Assembly (NCBI GenBank): GCA_017626555.1
Contig: JAGAIM010000116.1
Location: 62,001 to 126,000, forward strand
DNA length: 64,000 nt
From: Bacteroidales bacterium
Lineage (GTDB): Bacteria > Bacteroidota > Bacteroidia > Bacteroidales > UBA932
Reading direction: 5' to 3'
Below are positions 25,810 through 35,315 of this stretch, piece after piece. Below the pieces are notes generated by a model. It was not told the DNA's origin. It worked only from the letters and a program-made list of their open reading frames with translations, and did no database searches. The position numbers were made by a program, and so were the translations under genes. The number at the start of each line of letters is the position of its first letter. Position 1 is the first letter of the stretch.

Positions 25810-27189
25810 TTACATTTCCTTGATTTCTTCCATCACCCTTCCGGCTTTTTCATAACCGTCAGCCGGTGCTTTCCAGATGGTCGCAATTACCAGGCACCCG
25901 ATGAGTCCGAATATGACTGCAACCATAAAGACTGAGTTCCAACCGAATCTGTCTGCAAGATATCCAAAGCCTATTCCGGCGATTGTGGTGGCTGCATAGC
26001 CGAATATTCCCAGGATACCGTTGGCTGTAGCGCAGGCTCTTTTGGTTGCCTGCTGCGAGGCTGCAACTCCAAGCAGAGCCTGCGGGCCATAGACGAAGAA
26101 TGCCGACAGGCATATTAGTATGGCACTGATCATCCAATGTGCGGTGTGAGGAGTCTGCCAGAACAGGAAAAAGCAGAGGGTTGCACCTATTGTGCAGAGA
26201 AGGCAGGTTCTGTGAGCCTTATTCTGCATAAATCTGTCGGTAAACCATCCCGCTGCCAATGTTCCCAATACACCTCCGGCAAGTTCGGACATAGCCACTA
26301 TGTTCGCTGAAAGTGCTATCTCGAAGCCTTTATACTGCGTCAGGAAAGAGGTTCCCCATTCCAGAATCGTGAATCTGATCACGTAGATGCAGAAATTTGA
26401 AAGTGCAAGAATCCAGATGACGGGATTCCTGAAGACCAGACGGTTGAGGAAATGCTTGTAGGCTTTACCTTCAAGGGCAGGCTCTGCCTGGTGCCCGTTT
26501 GTCTTGTGGTCAAGTTCTTCAACCTCTGGGAGACCAACGGATGAAGGAGTATCCCGGAGAGTAAAGAATACCACGATTCCTCCGACAAATGCTATTGCGG
26601 CAGGCACTGCAAAGCAAAGATTCCAGGCCGACATACCGAATTTTGTGAGAAGCCAGCCGCAAAGCGCAATCACTACTCCTGCTCCGATCGAGTGTGATGC
26701 ATTCCAGATTGATTGCTTTGTGGCAAGTTCGGATGGTCTGAACCAGTGTGCCATAAGGCTGGCGCACGGAGGATAACCCATTCCGTGAATGTAACCGTTT
26801 ATCACCCAGAGAGATCCTATCAGATATACCAGACCCATCGTGGCTTTGCCTTCTGTGTCGAGAAGTTCAAACACTCCGTCAAGTTTCGGGCTGAATGCAA
26901 TGGCGAAGTTGATTATGGATGAGAGGATCAGACCACCGGCAAGAAGTTTCCTGCGGCTGCATCTGTCTGCTATGAAACCGTTCACAAATCGTGAAAGACC
27001 GTATATTATGCCGTTAAGGGTTATGAAAATACCAAGTTGCAGTTTGGTGATGCCTAATTCCTCCTGCATAGCAGGCAGCGCGGCGCTGAAATTCTTTCGG
27101 AGGAAATAATAGAGTATATAGGCTATCATAAGGATAATAAGGGTCCTCCACTGCCAATAAGTGTATTTTTTATTGATCTGCTGTTCCAT
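25810..27189 (-). CDS. MFS transporter, organophosphate:phosphate antiporter-like
   Basis: A 12-helix major facilitator. The opening YWQWRTLIILMIAYILYYF, RKNFSAALPAMQEELG and SRFVNGFIADRCSRRK match the OPA group (GlpT/UhpT-like). The ATG at 27189 (MEQQINKKYTYW) is preferred over one 11 codons upstream, since family members start just before the YWQW segment. It is the last gene of the minus-strand xylan operon, 38 bases after the GH67 gene. OPA proteins typically exchange sugar phosphates for phosphate. Here the context suggests a sugar acid or sugar released from xylan, but the substrate is not established. Confidence 0.82.
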   Translation of the reverse strand: MEQQINKKYTYWQWRTLIILMIAYILYYFLRKNFSAALPAMQEELGITKLQLGIFITLNGIIYGLSRFVNGFIADRCSRRKLLAGGLILSSIINFAIAFSPKLDGVFELLDTEGKATMGLVYLIGSLWVINGYIHGMGYPPCASLMAHWFRPSELATKQSIWNASHSIGAGVVIALCGWLLTKFGMSAWNLCFAVPAAIAFVGGIVVFFTLRDTPSSVGLPEVEELDHKTNGHQAEPALEGKAYKHFLNRLVFRNPVIWILALSNFCIYVIRFTILEWGTSFLTQYKGFEIALSANIVAMSELAGGVLGTLAAGWFTDRFMQNKAHRTCLLCTIGATLCFFLFWQTPHTAHWMISAILICLSAFFVYGPQALLGVAASQQATKRACATANGILGIFGYAATTIAGIGFGYLADRFGWNSVFMVAVIFGLIGCLVIATIWKAPADGYEKAGRVMEEIKEM

Positions 27190-27227
27190 AGTATTGAAAA
27201 GGATTATTGATTTCCTCTGCAAAAGTA

Positions 27228-29174
27228 TTAATTATGATGCTTCATATCAAGTTTAATCTTCATCAGTTCCTCAAGCGGCCTCTCCGGTTGTTCCACATCC
27301 TCCGGAACCGGCATACCCGAGAATAGTCCGAAATACTGTACGCAGGCATCTCGCCACCATCTGGCATCACTCTCCTGTATGGTAAGTTTGCAATTCACGG
27401 CTTCCCACCGTTCAGCATCGACGTACGGTCTTGCGCCTTCCCAGACAGCCTGATATACGCGCACCTTCTTTATGCCTCTGTCATATCTGTGGCACATTTC
27501 ATCCCAGAATGTCCTTCCTGATGCCATCTTGTGATCCCAAGGAATATGGTGGAACCATAGGAGAAGTTCTTCCGGACAGGTGTCGAGGCTGTTGTACATC
27601 GATGCAAGCGGCTCGTGGTACTGATCAACGTTTCCGCTTCCCTCGCGTGTCCTGTCGAAGCCGATTCCGTCAGTTCCGGCCTGATGGTAGTATTTAGGCA
27701 GCCAATCCAGCCTGGCTCCTTCAGGCTCGTACCAAGGTTCAGGGCCATAGTGGTGTATTCCTGCGAAAATGTGATGCAAGCCAAGAGGCATCATATAGTC
27801 AACTGCAGTCTCTCTCGATGTCATCATCATATCCAGAACCGGCTCGACAAACTTTTCATCGGTGGAAAATGTCTGTTGCAGCCACTCTCTGGCTATTTCT
27901 TCAGAAGAAAGATCCGTGTCCCAGGCCAGCCTTCCGAATGCATACCACGAAGATTGAGCAAAATCGTGTCCGCACCAGTTGGCGTCGCGTCCGATGTTGG
28001 CAACTCCTGCAATCGCCGTCGTGCTGTATGCTTCAGGATACGTTTCACCTGTCGTAATCTGTGCTACAGTAGCCCCTCCTTCTGTGCTATATGTCTCGCT
28101 GTCAAGGCATTCCTCGAATAAAGGGGAGAGATATACCAGATGGTTCGAGCCTCCGAGGTATTCCATCGTGATCTGGTATTCTATCATCATAGCGGTCTTT
28201 GACATACCTCCGAAAAGAGGACTGAAAGGTTCGCGAGGCTGGAAATCGACAGGGCCGTTCTTGATCTGCACTATTACGTTATCGCGGAACTGCCCGTCAA
28301 GAGGCATAAACTCTTCGTATGCCTGATTTGCTCTGTCAGGGCTGTTCGGTGCATAGACAAATGCCCTCCACATCACGATACCGTTGCACGGAGCCAGGGC
28401 ATCCGCCAGCATATTCGCTCCGTCACTGTGCGTCCGTCCGAAGTCCTGAGGGCCTGGGAGCCCTTCCGAGTTGGCTTTTACCAGGAATCCACCGAAATCA
28501 GGTATTAGTGCATAAATTTCGGATACTTTCTCTTTCCACCATTGACGTACTTCTTCAGCCATAGGATCGGATGTTTCAAGTCCTCCAAGGGCGGCCGGTG
28601 AAGAGAAATTCACGGAAAGATATGTCTGTATCCCATATTCACGCAGGATATCCGCTATCTGTGCAATGCGCTCGAGATAGTCTCTGCGGAGAATTTCCGG
28701 TGTCGCATTCACATTGTTCAGCACACTTCCGTTGATTCCTATCGAGGCATTCAGTCGGGCGTAATCCCTTATGAGATCCGCAGGTACCGGCTCACCCCAG
28801 TGCCATATAGACCATCCGGCATATCCTCTTTCTATGGTATTGTCGAGATTGTCCCAATGGTTGAGGATACGTTTGTCGAAAGACGGTTCTTCGCAGATGT
28901 CGAGAACTTCGTCAGCACGGCCTGTCCTCTCTAGCCTGTCCAAGGCATAGCGCCCGTACATCGCTCCTGTCTCGCTGTTTGCCTTTATTATTCTATCCTT
29001 CTTCCCTCCTTGTATTATGAAACCGTCAGGATGTATCGATAGTGTAGTGTCAATGATGACTTCAGCCTTCGGACACGGGTCGCTGTTGTCAAGCCATAAC
29101 AAATCATTGCCGGCGTGCTGGGAGCAGCCGACAATGAATATTGAAAACAGTATTGCAGTATAAATTTTATTCAT
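27228..29174 (-). CDS. GH67 alpha-glucuronidase (periplasmic lipoprotein)
   Basis: GH67 enzymes remove 4-O-methyl-glucuronic acid from the non-reducing terminal xylose of xylo-oligosaccharides. Catalytic blocks are visible: KANSEGLPGPQDFGR with the acid Glu, NGPVDFQPREP with Asp, and ITMEYLG with Glu, the pair acting as base. The start at 29174 gives MNKIYTAILFSIFIVGCSQ, a lipoprotein signal peptide. A longer 55-residue extension is only the overlap with the upstream gene. The length of 648 residues suits the family. The start overlaps the GH43 stop by eight bases. Released glucuronate would feed uxaC. Confidence 0.94.
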   Translation of the reverse strand: MNKIYTAILFSIFIVGCSQHAGNDLLWLDNSDPCPKAEVIIDTTLSIHPDGFIIQGGKKDRIIKANSETGAMYGRYALDRLERTGRADEVLDICEEPSFDKRILNHWDNLDNTIERGYAGWSIWHWGEPVPADLIRDYARLNASIGINGSVLNNVNATPEILRRDYLERIAQIADILREYGIQTYLSVNFSSPAALGGLETSDPMAEEVRQWWKEKVSEIYALIPDFGGFLVKANSEGLPGPQDFGRTHSDGANMLADALAPCNGIVMWRAFVYAPNSPDRANQAYEEFMPLDGQFRDNVIVQIKNGPVDFQPREPFSPLFGGMSKTAMMIEYQITMEYLGGSNHLVYLSPLFEECLDSETYSTEGGATVAQITTGETYPEAYSTTAIAGVANIGRDANWCGHDFAQSSWYAFGRLAWDTDLSSEEIAREWLQQTFSTDEKFVEPVLDMMMTSRETAVDYMMPLGLHHIFAGIHHYGPEPWYEPEGARLDWLPKYYHQAGTDGIGFDRTREGSGNVDQYHEPLASMYNSLDTCPEELLLWFHHIPWDHKMASGRTFWDEMCHRYDRGIKKVRVYQAVWEGARPYVDAERWEAVNCKLTIQESDARWWRDACVQYFGLFSGMPVPEDVEQPERPLEELMKIKLDMKHHN

Positions 29175-30147
29175 CGAGACCTTCAATTGGCTGTATTGTA
29201 CCATCTTCATTATATTTGAGTTCGCATACCTTGAGGCTTCTGAGCCACGTCTTTCCTCCTGAAGGAACGCTATCGTGGTGGAACAGCCACCATTTCCCTC
29301 CGAATTCCACAATAGAATGGTGGGTGGTCCATCCCACAACAGGAGTCATAATCACACCTTTATATGTGAACGGACCGTATGGGTTGTCGCCGATCGCATA
29401 GCAGAGATAGTGAGTGTCTCCGGTGGAGTAGGTGAAGTAATACTTACCATTGTATTTGTGCATCCAGGATGCTTCGAAGAATCTGTATGGATTGTCTGCG
29501 GTCAGAGGCTTTCCGTCTTCATCCAGAATTATCACAGGCTTAGGATCTTCTGCGAATCCAAGCATATCTTCGCTCAGACGTACAGCTCTTCCCGGCAGAG
29601 CATCCTCCTTACCTTCAGGAAGATAGGCGTTCTCCAAGGCCTTATTGTCCTTGTAGCGCTGGAGTTGACCTCCCCAAAGTCCTCCGAAATACATATAATA
29701 TCTGCCTTCTTCCTCGAAGATTGCAGGATCGATGCTGTAACTTCCCCTGATAGGATCCGGTTGAGGAATGAACGGGCCGGCTGGAGAGTCGCTTGTTGCA
29801 ACTCCAAGACGGAAAATGTCATTCTTGTCCTTGAGAGGGAAGTACATATAGTACCTGCCGTCTTTTCTTGCAACTTCGCAGTCCCAGAGTTGTCGTCCAG
29901 CCCAAGGAATATCCGCTACATCAAGCACCTTTCCGTGGTCGATGACCTCTGCAGTCATAGGGTCGTCTCCTTTGAGGCTCAATACGTGATAATCCTTCAT
30001 ATTGAAGTGGTCTCCGTTGTCATTTTCAACAAAGTTTTCCGGTTCCCAATCGTGTGACGGATATATATATATTCTTCCGTCCCAGACGTGTACTGAAGGG
30101 TCTGCCATAAAGTCGGCAGGGAATAGATATCTTTTCTTTGTCTTCAT
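29167..30147 (-). CDS. GH43 beta-xylosidase/arabinofuranosidase, cytoplasmic
   Basis: A single five-bladed propeller domain of 326 residues with no signal peptide, so it acts in the cytoplasm. Catalytic positions are visible: base Asp16 in MADPSVHV, pKa-modulating Asp in YSIDPAIFEEEG and acid Glu in FFEASWMHKYNG. It lies next to the GPH symporter in the operon, consistent with cleaving imported xylobiose or short xylo-oligosaccharides to xylose. Arabinofuranosidase activity cannot be excluded from sequence. Confidence 0.9.
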   Translation of the reverse strand: MKTKKRYLFPADFMADPSVHVWDGRIYIYPSHDWEPENFVENDNGDHFNMKDYHVLSLKGDDPMTAEVIDHGKVLDVADIPWAGRQLWDCEVARKDGRYYMYFPLKDKNDIFRLGVATSDSPAGPFIPQPDPIRGSYSIDPAIFEEEGRYYMYFGGLWGGQLQRYKDNKALENAYLPEGKEDALPGRAVRLSEDMLGFAEDPKPVIILDEDGKPLTADNPYRFFEASWMHKYNGKYYFTYSTGDTHYLCYAIGDNPYGPFTYKGVIMTPVVGWTTHHSIVEFGGKWWLFHHDSVPSGGKTWLRSLKVCELKYNEDGTIQPIEGLDE

Positions 30148-30158
30148 AGCAATATCAA

Positions 30159-31247
30159 TTAATTTATGTATTCTTTAAGGAATGGTTTCATTTCAAGTCT
30201 TCTGTCAAAAAGAAGAGGGTATTCAACGCGACCTGCCATCGGCCAATTGTTCTTCCAGGAGTCGTTATCGCTTACTCCCCAGGCAGTTACGCGCGTAATG
30301 TCGTCCGAGTGTTCCAGGAACAGATCCATAAACATCTTCATACGCTCGTTCCACATTTTTGAAACATCTTCCGGAAGACCGTCTGTATAAGGATTCATCG
30401 CCGCTCTGAATGCAACTGTATCGCTTACGTTGGCTCCCATATTTACTGTAGGCAGGGCAGACATATCCCATTCGGTGATCATCACTTTCACACCTGTTCC
30501 GGCAAAAGCCTCCAGACTTTCCTCAAATTCAGTGATATCCGGGTAGTCCATACCCATATGTCCCTGCATTCCGATTGCATCGATACGCAGCCCGCGTTCC
30601 TGGAGATCCTTTATGATGTTCACGTATGTATCGCGTCTGCCCGGTACATTCATACCATAGTCATTCAGATAGAGTTCCGCATCCGGATCCGCTTCGTGCG
30701 CATATTGGAATGCCAGAGGTATGAATTCTTCGCCGAGGATCTCATAGAATGGAGTCTTCCTGTAGGAACCGTCTTCAATAATGGCTTCGTTCACTACATC
30801 CCATCCGTTGACACGTCCCCTGTAGCGAGTGACGATGGTGGTGATATGGTCTTTGAGTCTGGCCTTGAACACCTCAGGAGTGACATAATCGCCGTTTTCG
30901 TCGTACGGGAACCATTTGGCGAGTTGCGAATGCCATACGAGGCAGTGCCCCACGATGAACATATCGTTTTCCTCTCCGAATTCTACGAAGCGGTCGGCAA
31001 GCGTAAAGTCATATACTCCTTCTTCAGGATGTATCTCTTCTGACTTCATACAGTTCTCGGCGACGATACTGTTGAAATGCTTCTTTATTAATTCGACACC
31101 GGCACTGTCAGCACCGGTTATTTCCTCTTCATTCAATGCGGCTCCGATGAGGAAGTCGTCGGCAAATATATCTTTCAGCCCCGGCTCCAGAGGAGCGCTG
31201 CAGGAAATGACTGCGACAAGCGCAGCGACATATATCAGTGTTTTCAT
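30159..31247 (-). CDS. GH10 endo-1,4-beta-xylanase, lipoprotein
   Basis: The signal peptide [17 protein letters not shown] carries a lipobox, so the enzyme is membrane-anchored, most likely in the periplasm. The GH10 barrel is complete in 362 residues. Acid/base Glu154 is in WDVVNEA and nucleophile Glu259 in VMITEWDMS; the substrate-binding motif ENCMK (64-68) and WHSQL (105-109) are present. It would cut oligosaccharides imported by SusCD. It starts three bases after the upstream MFS stop. Confidence 0.96.
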   Translation of the reverse strand: MKTLIYVAALVAVISCSAPLEPGLKDIFADDFLIGAALNEEEITGADSAGVELIKKHFNSIVAENCMKSEEIHPEEGVYDFTLADRFVEFGEENDMFIVGHCLVWHSQLAKWFPYDENGDYVTPEVFKARLKDHITTIVTRYRGRVNGWDVVNEAIIEDGSYRKTPFYEILGEEFIPLAFQYAHEADPDAELYLNDYGMNVPGRRDTYVNIIKDLQERGLRIDAIGMQGHMGMDYPDITEFEESLEAFAGTGVKVMITEWDMSALPTVNMGANVSDTVAFRAAMNPYTDGLPEDVSKMWNERMKMFMDLFLEHSDDITRVTAWGVSDNDSWKNNWPMAGRVEYPLLFDRRLEMKPFLKEYIN

Positions 31248-31249
31248 AG

Positions 31250-32671
31250 TTACTCGTTTTTAGCCCTTGCTTCGATTTCCATATTTATCTTATCAATCAC
31301 GTCATCTTCAAGTTCATATTTGGATATTATCCACATTGCAACCAGAAGAAGTGCGGCAGGAATCACGCATACAAGCCAGAGGATTCCCTGCTCGGCAAAA
31401 GGTGTCTGCTGTGAAAGAGATGCATCAAAACCTACAATGGACAGGACAAGTCCAGGAACGACTCCGCCAAGCGCCATTCCGGCCTTGAAGAATATGCCGG
31501 TAAGTGCATTTACGATGCCTGCAATACGTCGTCCGGATGTGTATTCTCCGTATGATACCACTTCAGGGACAAGTGCCCACATATAGCCTGTAGCCACGAT
31601 TATACCTGTACTCTTTACGAATTGCGCTATGCAGAGAAGCCAGAACTGCTTGAGAGCCTCTACGGATACGAAAACATACATCATAGCCATACCGGCGACT
31701 GCTGTTCCAAGGAAGAGATAGAACATACCCTTCTTGCCTATCTTGCGTTTGATGGCCGGTACCAGAGGCATAAATATGAAGGCAGGAATGGTTCCCAGCC
31801 ACATAAATGCTGTGGTCATCATAGGAGTCGCTCCCACGTTGTATGTCATAAAATAAGCATCGGCCGCGTTCCCTATGCTCATCATCGCAAATGCTGTGAT
31901 GAAGAAAAATGCCAGTACTCTCAAAGGACGGTTGCGGAGGAATTCCATCCAAAGGTCGCTTACCTTCACGTTCTCGGATTCCTTCTGATCCATTACAACC
32001 CTTTCCTTGCATTGCGAGAACGAGAATACAAGAAGTGCGAGACCGGCGAGTGAGAATATAGTCATAGTGATGAACCAGGCAGATGCTGATTCAGGCTTGT
32101 CGATGATTGCTGAGCCGTCTGCAGCAGCAGGAGCGAATATGGCAATTACCATCGGCAGCGATTTGACTATCAGAGCACCCAGATTTGCCATAAACATTCT
32201 TGTGGAAGTGAGTATGGTGATCTCTTCCGTGTCTCTTGTGAGGGATGAATTCAAGGCACCGTATGGCACGTTTACCAAGGTATAGCACATACTCATACCC
32301 ACGTATGTGATATATGCATACACGATCGATCCGCTGAAACCGTTCCAGAAGCACAGGATGGCAAGACCGGCAAGCGGAACACCACCCAGAATGAGCCACG
32401 AACGGTATTTTCCACATTTCGGATTGCTCTTGTCAACAAAGGCTCCGACAAGAGGATCCCAGAGAACATCGACCAGACGTACAATGAGGAACATCAGTGC
32501 GGCAGAACCGGGAGAGATGCCATAGACATTTGTGTAGAAGAACAGGAGCCAGATGCTGACAGTCTGGTAGATGAGATTCTGAGCCATATCGCCGCTTCCG
32601 AATCCGATACGCTGTATCCACGAAAGTTTGTAGAACCCTTTGGCCTCGTTCGTGTTTTGATTCTGTGACAT
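31250..32671 (-). CDS. GPH-family sugar:cation symporter
   Basis: A 12-helix protein of 473 residues from the glycoside-pentoside-hexuronide (GPH) group. The opening [15 protein letters not shown] and [18 protein letters not shown] are diagnostic, and [15 protein letters not shown] follows. The family brings in xylosides, melibiose or hexuronides with a cation. Its place between the acetylesterase-like gene and GH10 suggests import of xylobiose or short xylo-oligosaccharides across the inner membrane. Confidence 0.92.
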   Translation of the reverse strand: MSQNQNTNEAKGFYKLSWIQRIGFGSGDMAQNLIYQTVSIWLLFFYTNVYGISPGSAALMFLIVRLVDVLWDPLVGAFVDKSNPKCGKYRSWLILGGVPLAGLAILCFWNGFSGSIVYAYITYVGMSMCYTLVNVPYGALNSSLTRDTEEITILTSTRMFMANLGALIVKSLPMVIAIFAPAAADGSAIIDKPESASAWFITMTIFSLAGLALLVFSFSQCKERVVMDQKESENVKVSDLWMEFLRNRPLRVLAFFFITAFAMMSIGNAADAYFMTYNVGATPMMTTAFMWLGTIPAFIFMPLVPAIKRKIGKKGMFYLFLGTAVAGMAMMYVFVSVEALKQFWLLCIAQFVKSTGIIVATGYMWALVPEVVSYGEYTSGRRIAGIVNALTGIFFKAGMALGGVVPGLVLSIVGFDASLSQQTPFAEQGILWLVCVIPAALLLVAMWIISKYELEDDVIDKINMEIEARAKNE

Positions 32672-32683
32672 AGTGGTTTAGTG

Positions 32684-34297
32684 TTATTTGGTTATTTTCA
32701 TATCTTTCAGTGTTGCCTCTGCTGCTCTTTTCCCAAGAGTCTTCTTGTCAAGCGGATGGATATCATTCCATTCTCCGAGGTCGCTGTTTCTTATAAGAGT
32801 CGCGTTGGTGTTCATTTCTGCAGCCTTAGCCTGCTGCTGACGCATTTCAGCCCAGGCCTTCCTTCCTGCGATGTCATCCTTATGCAGATAATCAGCCAGT
32901 TCGACAATGTAGAATGGGAGACCGGCATCTGCGAATGTTTCCCTCCAGCATCCGATCATAGCAGTGAGAAGATCGGCGTATTCGTGCCTTCTGTCCACAT
33001 TCGATTCGCCCTGATACCACAAGACGGCTCTGAATTTCATATTCTTGAGAGGATGTATCATAGCGTTGTAAAGGCATACTGGCTTATAGCAGAAGAACAT
33101 CATCGAAGGTGCTGGAGGCATAGGTGCTCCCAGGCTGTATTTCCATCTTCCCTCAAGATTGATTTCCTCTCCTTGACAGATGATCTTGTAAGGCTTCTCA
33201 GGAATGAATCGTGGCTGTCCTCCGTTGCTTATGATCCTGACTGTGACATTGTTCTGGCCTTTTTTCAGAATGCCGGCAGGAATCCTGTATATCCTCGGAG
33301 GATATTGGTAGCCTGTGGAACCGACGAAATGTCCGTTTACATACACCGAATCGGCATCAACAATGCATCCCAGACGTAGCACGGCTTCTTTTCCTGCCCA
33401 TCCGGATGGGATGTCAATATCCTTTCTGAGCCAATGTGACCCTGCTGAAGGTCTGAAACCATCGTTTCCCCAGTCCTTGGAGAACATATCTACGTCCTTC
33501 CATCCGCTGTCGTCATAAGCATATTCATACCATCTGGTTTCAGCCTGCATACCGGGGTCACCGGAATAAAGGGCTGTGTTCCATCGGTGGAAATTTTCCC
33601 CCTCGAGTGTCTTTATCCTTTTGCAATATCCGGGATTCTCGTACAGGCGTTTCTCGTTGATATACAATGGAAAGTCCTTCAAGGCATCTTCGCTCATCCA
33701 GGCCTCTACAGGTGTCCCGCCCCAGCAGCAGTTCACTATACCTACCGGTACCCCTGTTCTGCTGAATATCTCTTTGGCATAGAAATATGCAAGGGCGGAA
33801 AATTCCATCACATTATCCTGAGTGCAGGCTTTCCAGGATGATGCAGGAGTGTCGTTCTGAGGTGCAGTGAAATCGAATGTGTCAGGTACTATGTACTGGC
33901 GTATCCGGGTATTTGTGTATGATGCGATCTCGTCAGCGAACATATCCGTGACTCTTCTCACAGGAAGTTCCATATTGGACTGTCCCGTACACAGGAAAAC
34001 ATCTCCTATCAGGATATCATTGACGACAATATCTCCTATTGTCATTGTGTAGGGACCTCCTGCAGGCATTGAGGGCAGTATCAGTGTCCATTCTCCGTTT
34101 CTGTCAGCAGCCACCGGATAGCATCTGCCGTCCCAGCATACGCTGAATTCTTCTCCTGAGTCAGCCCAGCCCCAGACTGTGACAGGCTCATTTCTCTGAA
34201 GGATCATTCCATCACCGATTACAGAAGGGAGCCTTACGGCGGCGAATGCCTGTGCCGCAATCAACAGTACTGTGATGATAGCCGTCGTTCTTTTCAT
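32684..34297 (-). CDS. Sialate-O-acetylesterase-family esterase, probably acetyl-xylan esterase
   Basis: A signal peptide (MKRTTAIITVLLIAAQAFA) leads to a SASA/CE6-like SGNH esterase. The nucleophile block is FLCTGQSNMELPV near residue 100. A second conserved block, LWYQGESNVDRR, and the late Asp/His pair in EWNDIHPLDKK complete the active site. A jelly-roll domain is inserted in the middle (about residues 245-365, with VDADSVYVNGHFVGS). At 537 residues it acts outside the cytoplasm. Neighbouring xylanases make removal of acetyl groups from xylan the likely role. It is the first gene of the minus-strand operon. Confidence 0.86.
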   Translation of the reverse strand: MKRTTAIITVLLIAAQAFAAVRLPSVIGDGMILQRNEPVTVWGWADSGEEFSVCWDGRCYPVAADRNGEWTLILPSMPAGGPYTMTIGDIVVNDILIGDVFLCTGQSNMELPVRRVTDMFADEIASYTNTRIRQYIVPDTFDFTAPQNDTPASSWKACTQDNVMEFSALAYFYAKEIFSRTGVPVGIVNCCWGGTPVEAWMSEDALKDFPLYINEKRLYENPGYCKRIKTLEGENFHRWNTALYSGDPGMQAETRWYEYAYDDSGWKDVDMFSKDWGNDGFRPSAGSHWLRKDIDIPSGWAGKEAVLRLGCIVDADSVYVNGHFVGSTGYQYPPRIYRIPAGILKKGQNNVTVRIISNGGQPRFIPEKPYKIICQGEEINLEGRWKYSLGAPMPPAPSMMFFCYKPVCLYNAMIHPLKNMKFRAVLWYQGESNVDRRHEYADLLTAMIGCWRETFADAGLPFYIVELADYLHKDDIAGRKAWAEMRQQQAKAAEMNTNATLIRNSDLGEWNDIHPLDKKTLGKRAAEATLKDMKITK

Positions 34298-34319
34298 AGA
34301 TTTCCCATTTGATACAATA

Positions 34320-34327
34320 CAAAGATA
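34320..34327 (-). promoter_or_regulatory. -7 box for the minus-strand xylan operon
   Basis: Minus strand TATCTTTG, exact consensus, 22 bases upstream of the esterase ATG at 34297. No clear -33 box is visible, which fits an activator-dependent promoter. Confidence 0.55.
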
Positions 34328-34494
34328 CGGAATAATCTGTTAAGAGAAATAATGTCTGTTTCATTGGCTTGAGATTTTGGAACACTGCTGTCACAAATGA
34401 TAAATATTTCTGTTGATTCTGTAACATTGTGCTGAAATATATACGTTTCCTAAAAGAGATTTGCTTAAATTAGCGAAAGTTTAAATCTTCATAT

Positions 34495-35265
34495 ATGAAA
34501 AGTCTTTCACTTATTGCTGTGCTTTTTAGTGAAATGATCACTCTACCCGCTTGTCGGCCTTCGGGAAATGCCGTATTCAGAGAGTTTACGTATCTGGGAG
34601 ACGATGCGAGGTATGTCATACTGCCTTCGGGTGAGAGAGTTCCTACAGTTGTGGGGAAATCTGCGCTCCAAGGTAAGACGGGTGCTCCTCTGACCGGTAA
34701 TTTTACGTGGACGGATAGATTTGACTCATTGGATTTCAAATGGATGCAGTTGCGTACCCCGAAAAGCCAGTGGTGGCAAACGGATGGAGGATTGCATATC
34801 ACTCCAAGGATTGAGACTATTTATGACGAGGGCGCAAATCCTTCATTTATGGCTGTCCGTCAGCAGCATTCTAAATTTGAGGCTCAGACCCTTATGGAGT
34901 ATGAACCTCAGGCAGATGGGTTTGCTGGACTTGTGGTGTTCCAGAATGAATCCAATAATTTCGCATTGGGAAAACGGATGCTTGAAAATAAACCTTATGT
35001 GGTTCTTTATAAGGCAGATAAGGAAATTGGACGCTGTGTTGTGGCGGCAGAGCCACTGAACGGTAAAGCCGGCTGTCCTTTGTGGCTTAAGGTGGCTGCT
35101 GATGGAGATGAATATATGTTTTATTATTCAGAGTCTGGGACGGATGATTGGAATCAGATAGGTGGAATCCAGGATGGCAAGATACTGAGTACCTGGTATG
35201 CCGGAGGTTTTACCGGTACTATGATCGGATGTTATGCAACTTGTGCTGTTGCGGATAATCATTAA
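34495..35265 (+). CDS. Orphan GH43-type C-terminal beta-sandwich domain, signal peptide
   Basis: A 256-residue protein with a signal peptide (SLSLIAVLFSEMITLPAC, possibly a lipoprotein). From about residue 60, FTWTDRFDSLDFKWMQLRTP through WWQTDGGLHITPR, FMAVRQQHSKFEAQTLMEY and AGLVVFQNESNNFALGK to the end match the beta-sandwich found at the C-terminus of many GH43 enzymes (Beta_xylosidase_C2-like). The catalytic propeller that normally precedes it is absent, and no fragment of one lies in the 197-base gap upstream. It could be a stand-alone carbohydrate-binding protein or a remnant of a deleted GH43 gene with a rebuilt N-terminus. Confidence 0.75.
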   Translation: MKSLSLIAVLFSEMITLPACRPSGNAVFREFTYLGDDARYVILPSGERVPTVVGKSALQGKTGAPLTGNFTWTDRFDSLDFKWMQLRTPKSQWWQTDGGLHITPRIETIYDEGANPSFMAVRQQHSKFEAQTLMEYEPQADGFAGLVVFQNESNNFALGKRMLENKPYVVLYKADKEIGRCVVAAEPLNGKAGCPLWLKVAADGDEYMFYYSESGTDDWNQIGGIQDGKILSTWYAGGFTGTMIGCYATCAVADNH

Positions 35266-35315
35266 AATGATTAAATTCGCGGAATTTATGTCGAATAAAC
35301 AAGAGTAACGATATT

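Noticed and set aside
29175..29339. 55-residue N-terminal extension of the GH67 gene
   Set aside because: It overlaps the GH43 coding sequence, while the internal ATG at 29174 starts a clear lipoprotein signal peptide.
29275..30057. Plus-strand open frame opposite the cytoplasmic GH43
   Set aside because: Fully antisense to a strongly supported GH43 gene.
34372..34406. Possible copies of the susC half-site upstream of the minus-strand xylan operon (AGATTTTGGAACA and CAAATGATAAATA)
   Set aside because: Each matches only 9 of 13 positions, the spacing is 22 bases, and the region is AT-rich, so chance explains it well.
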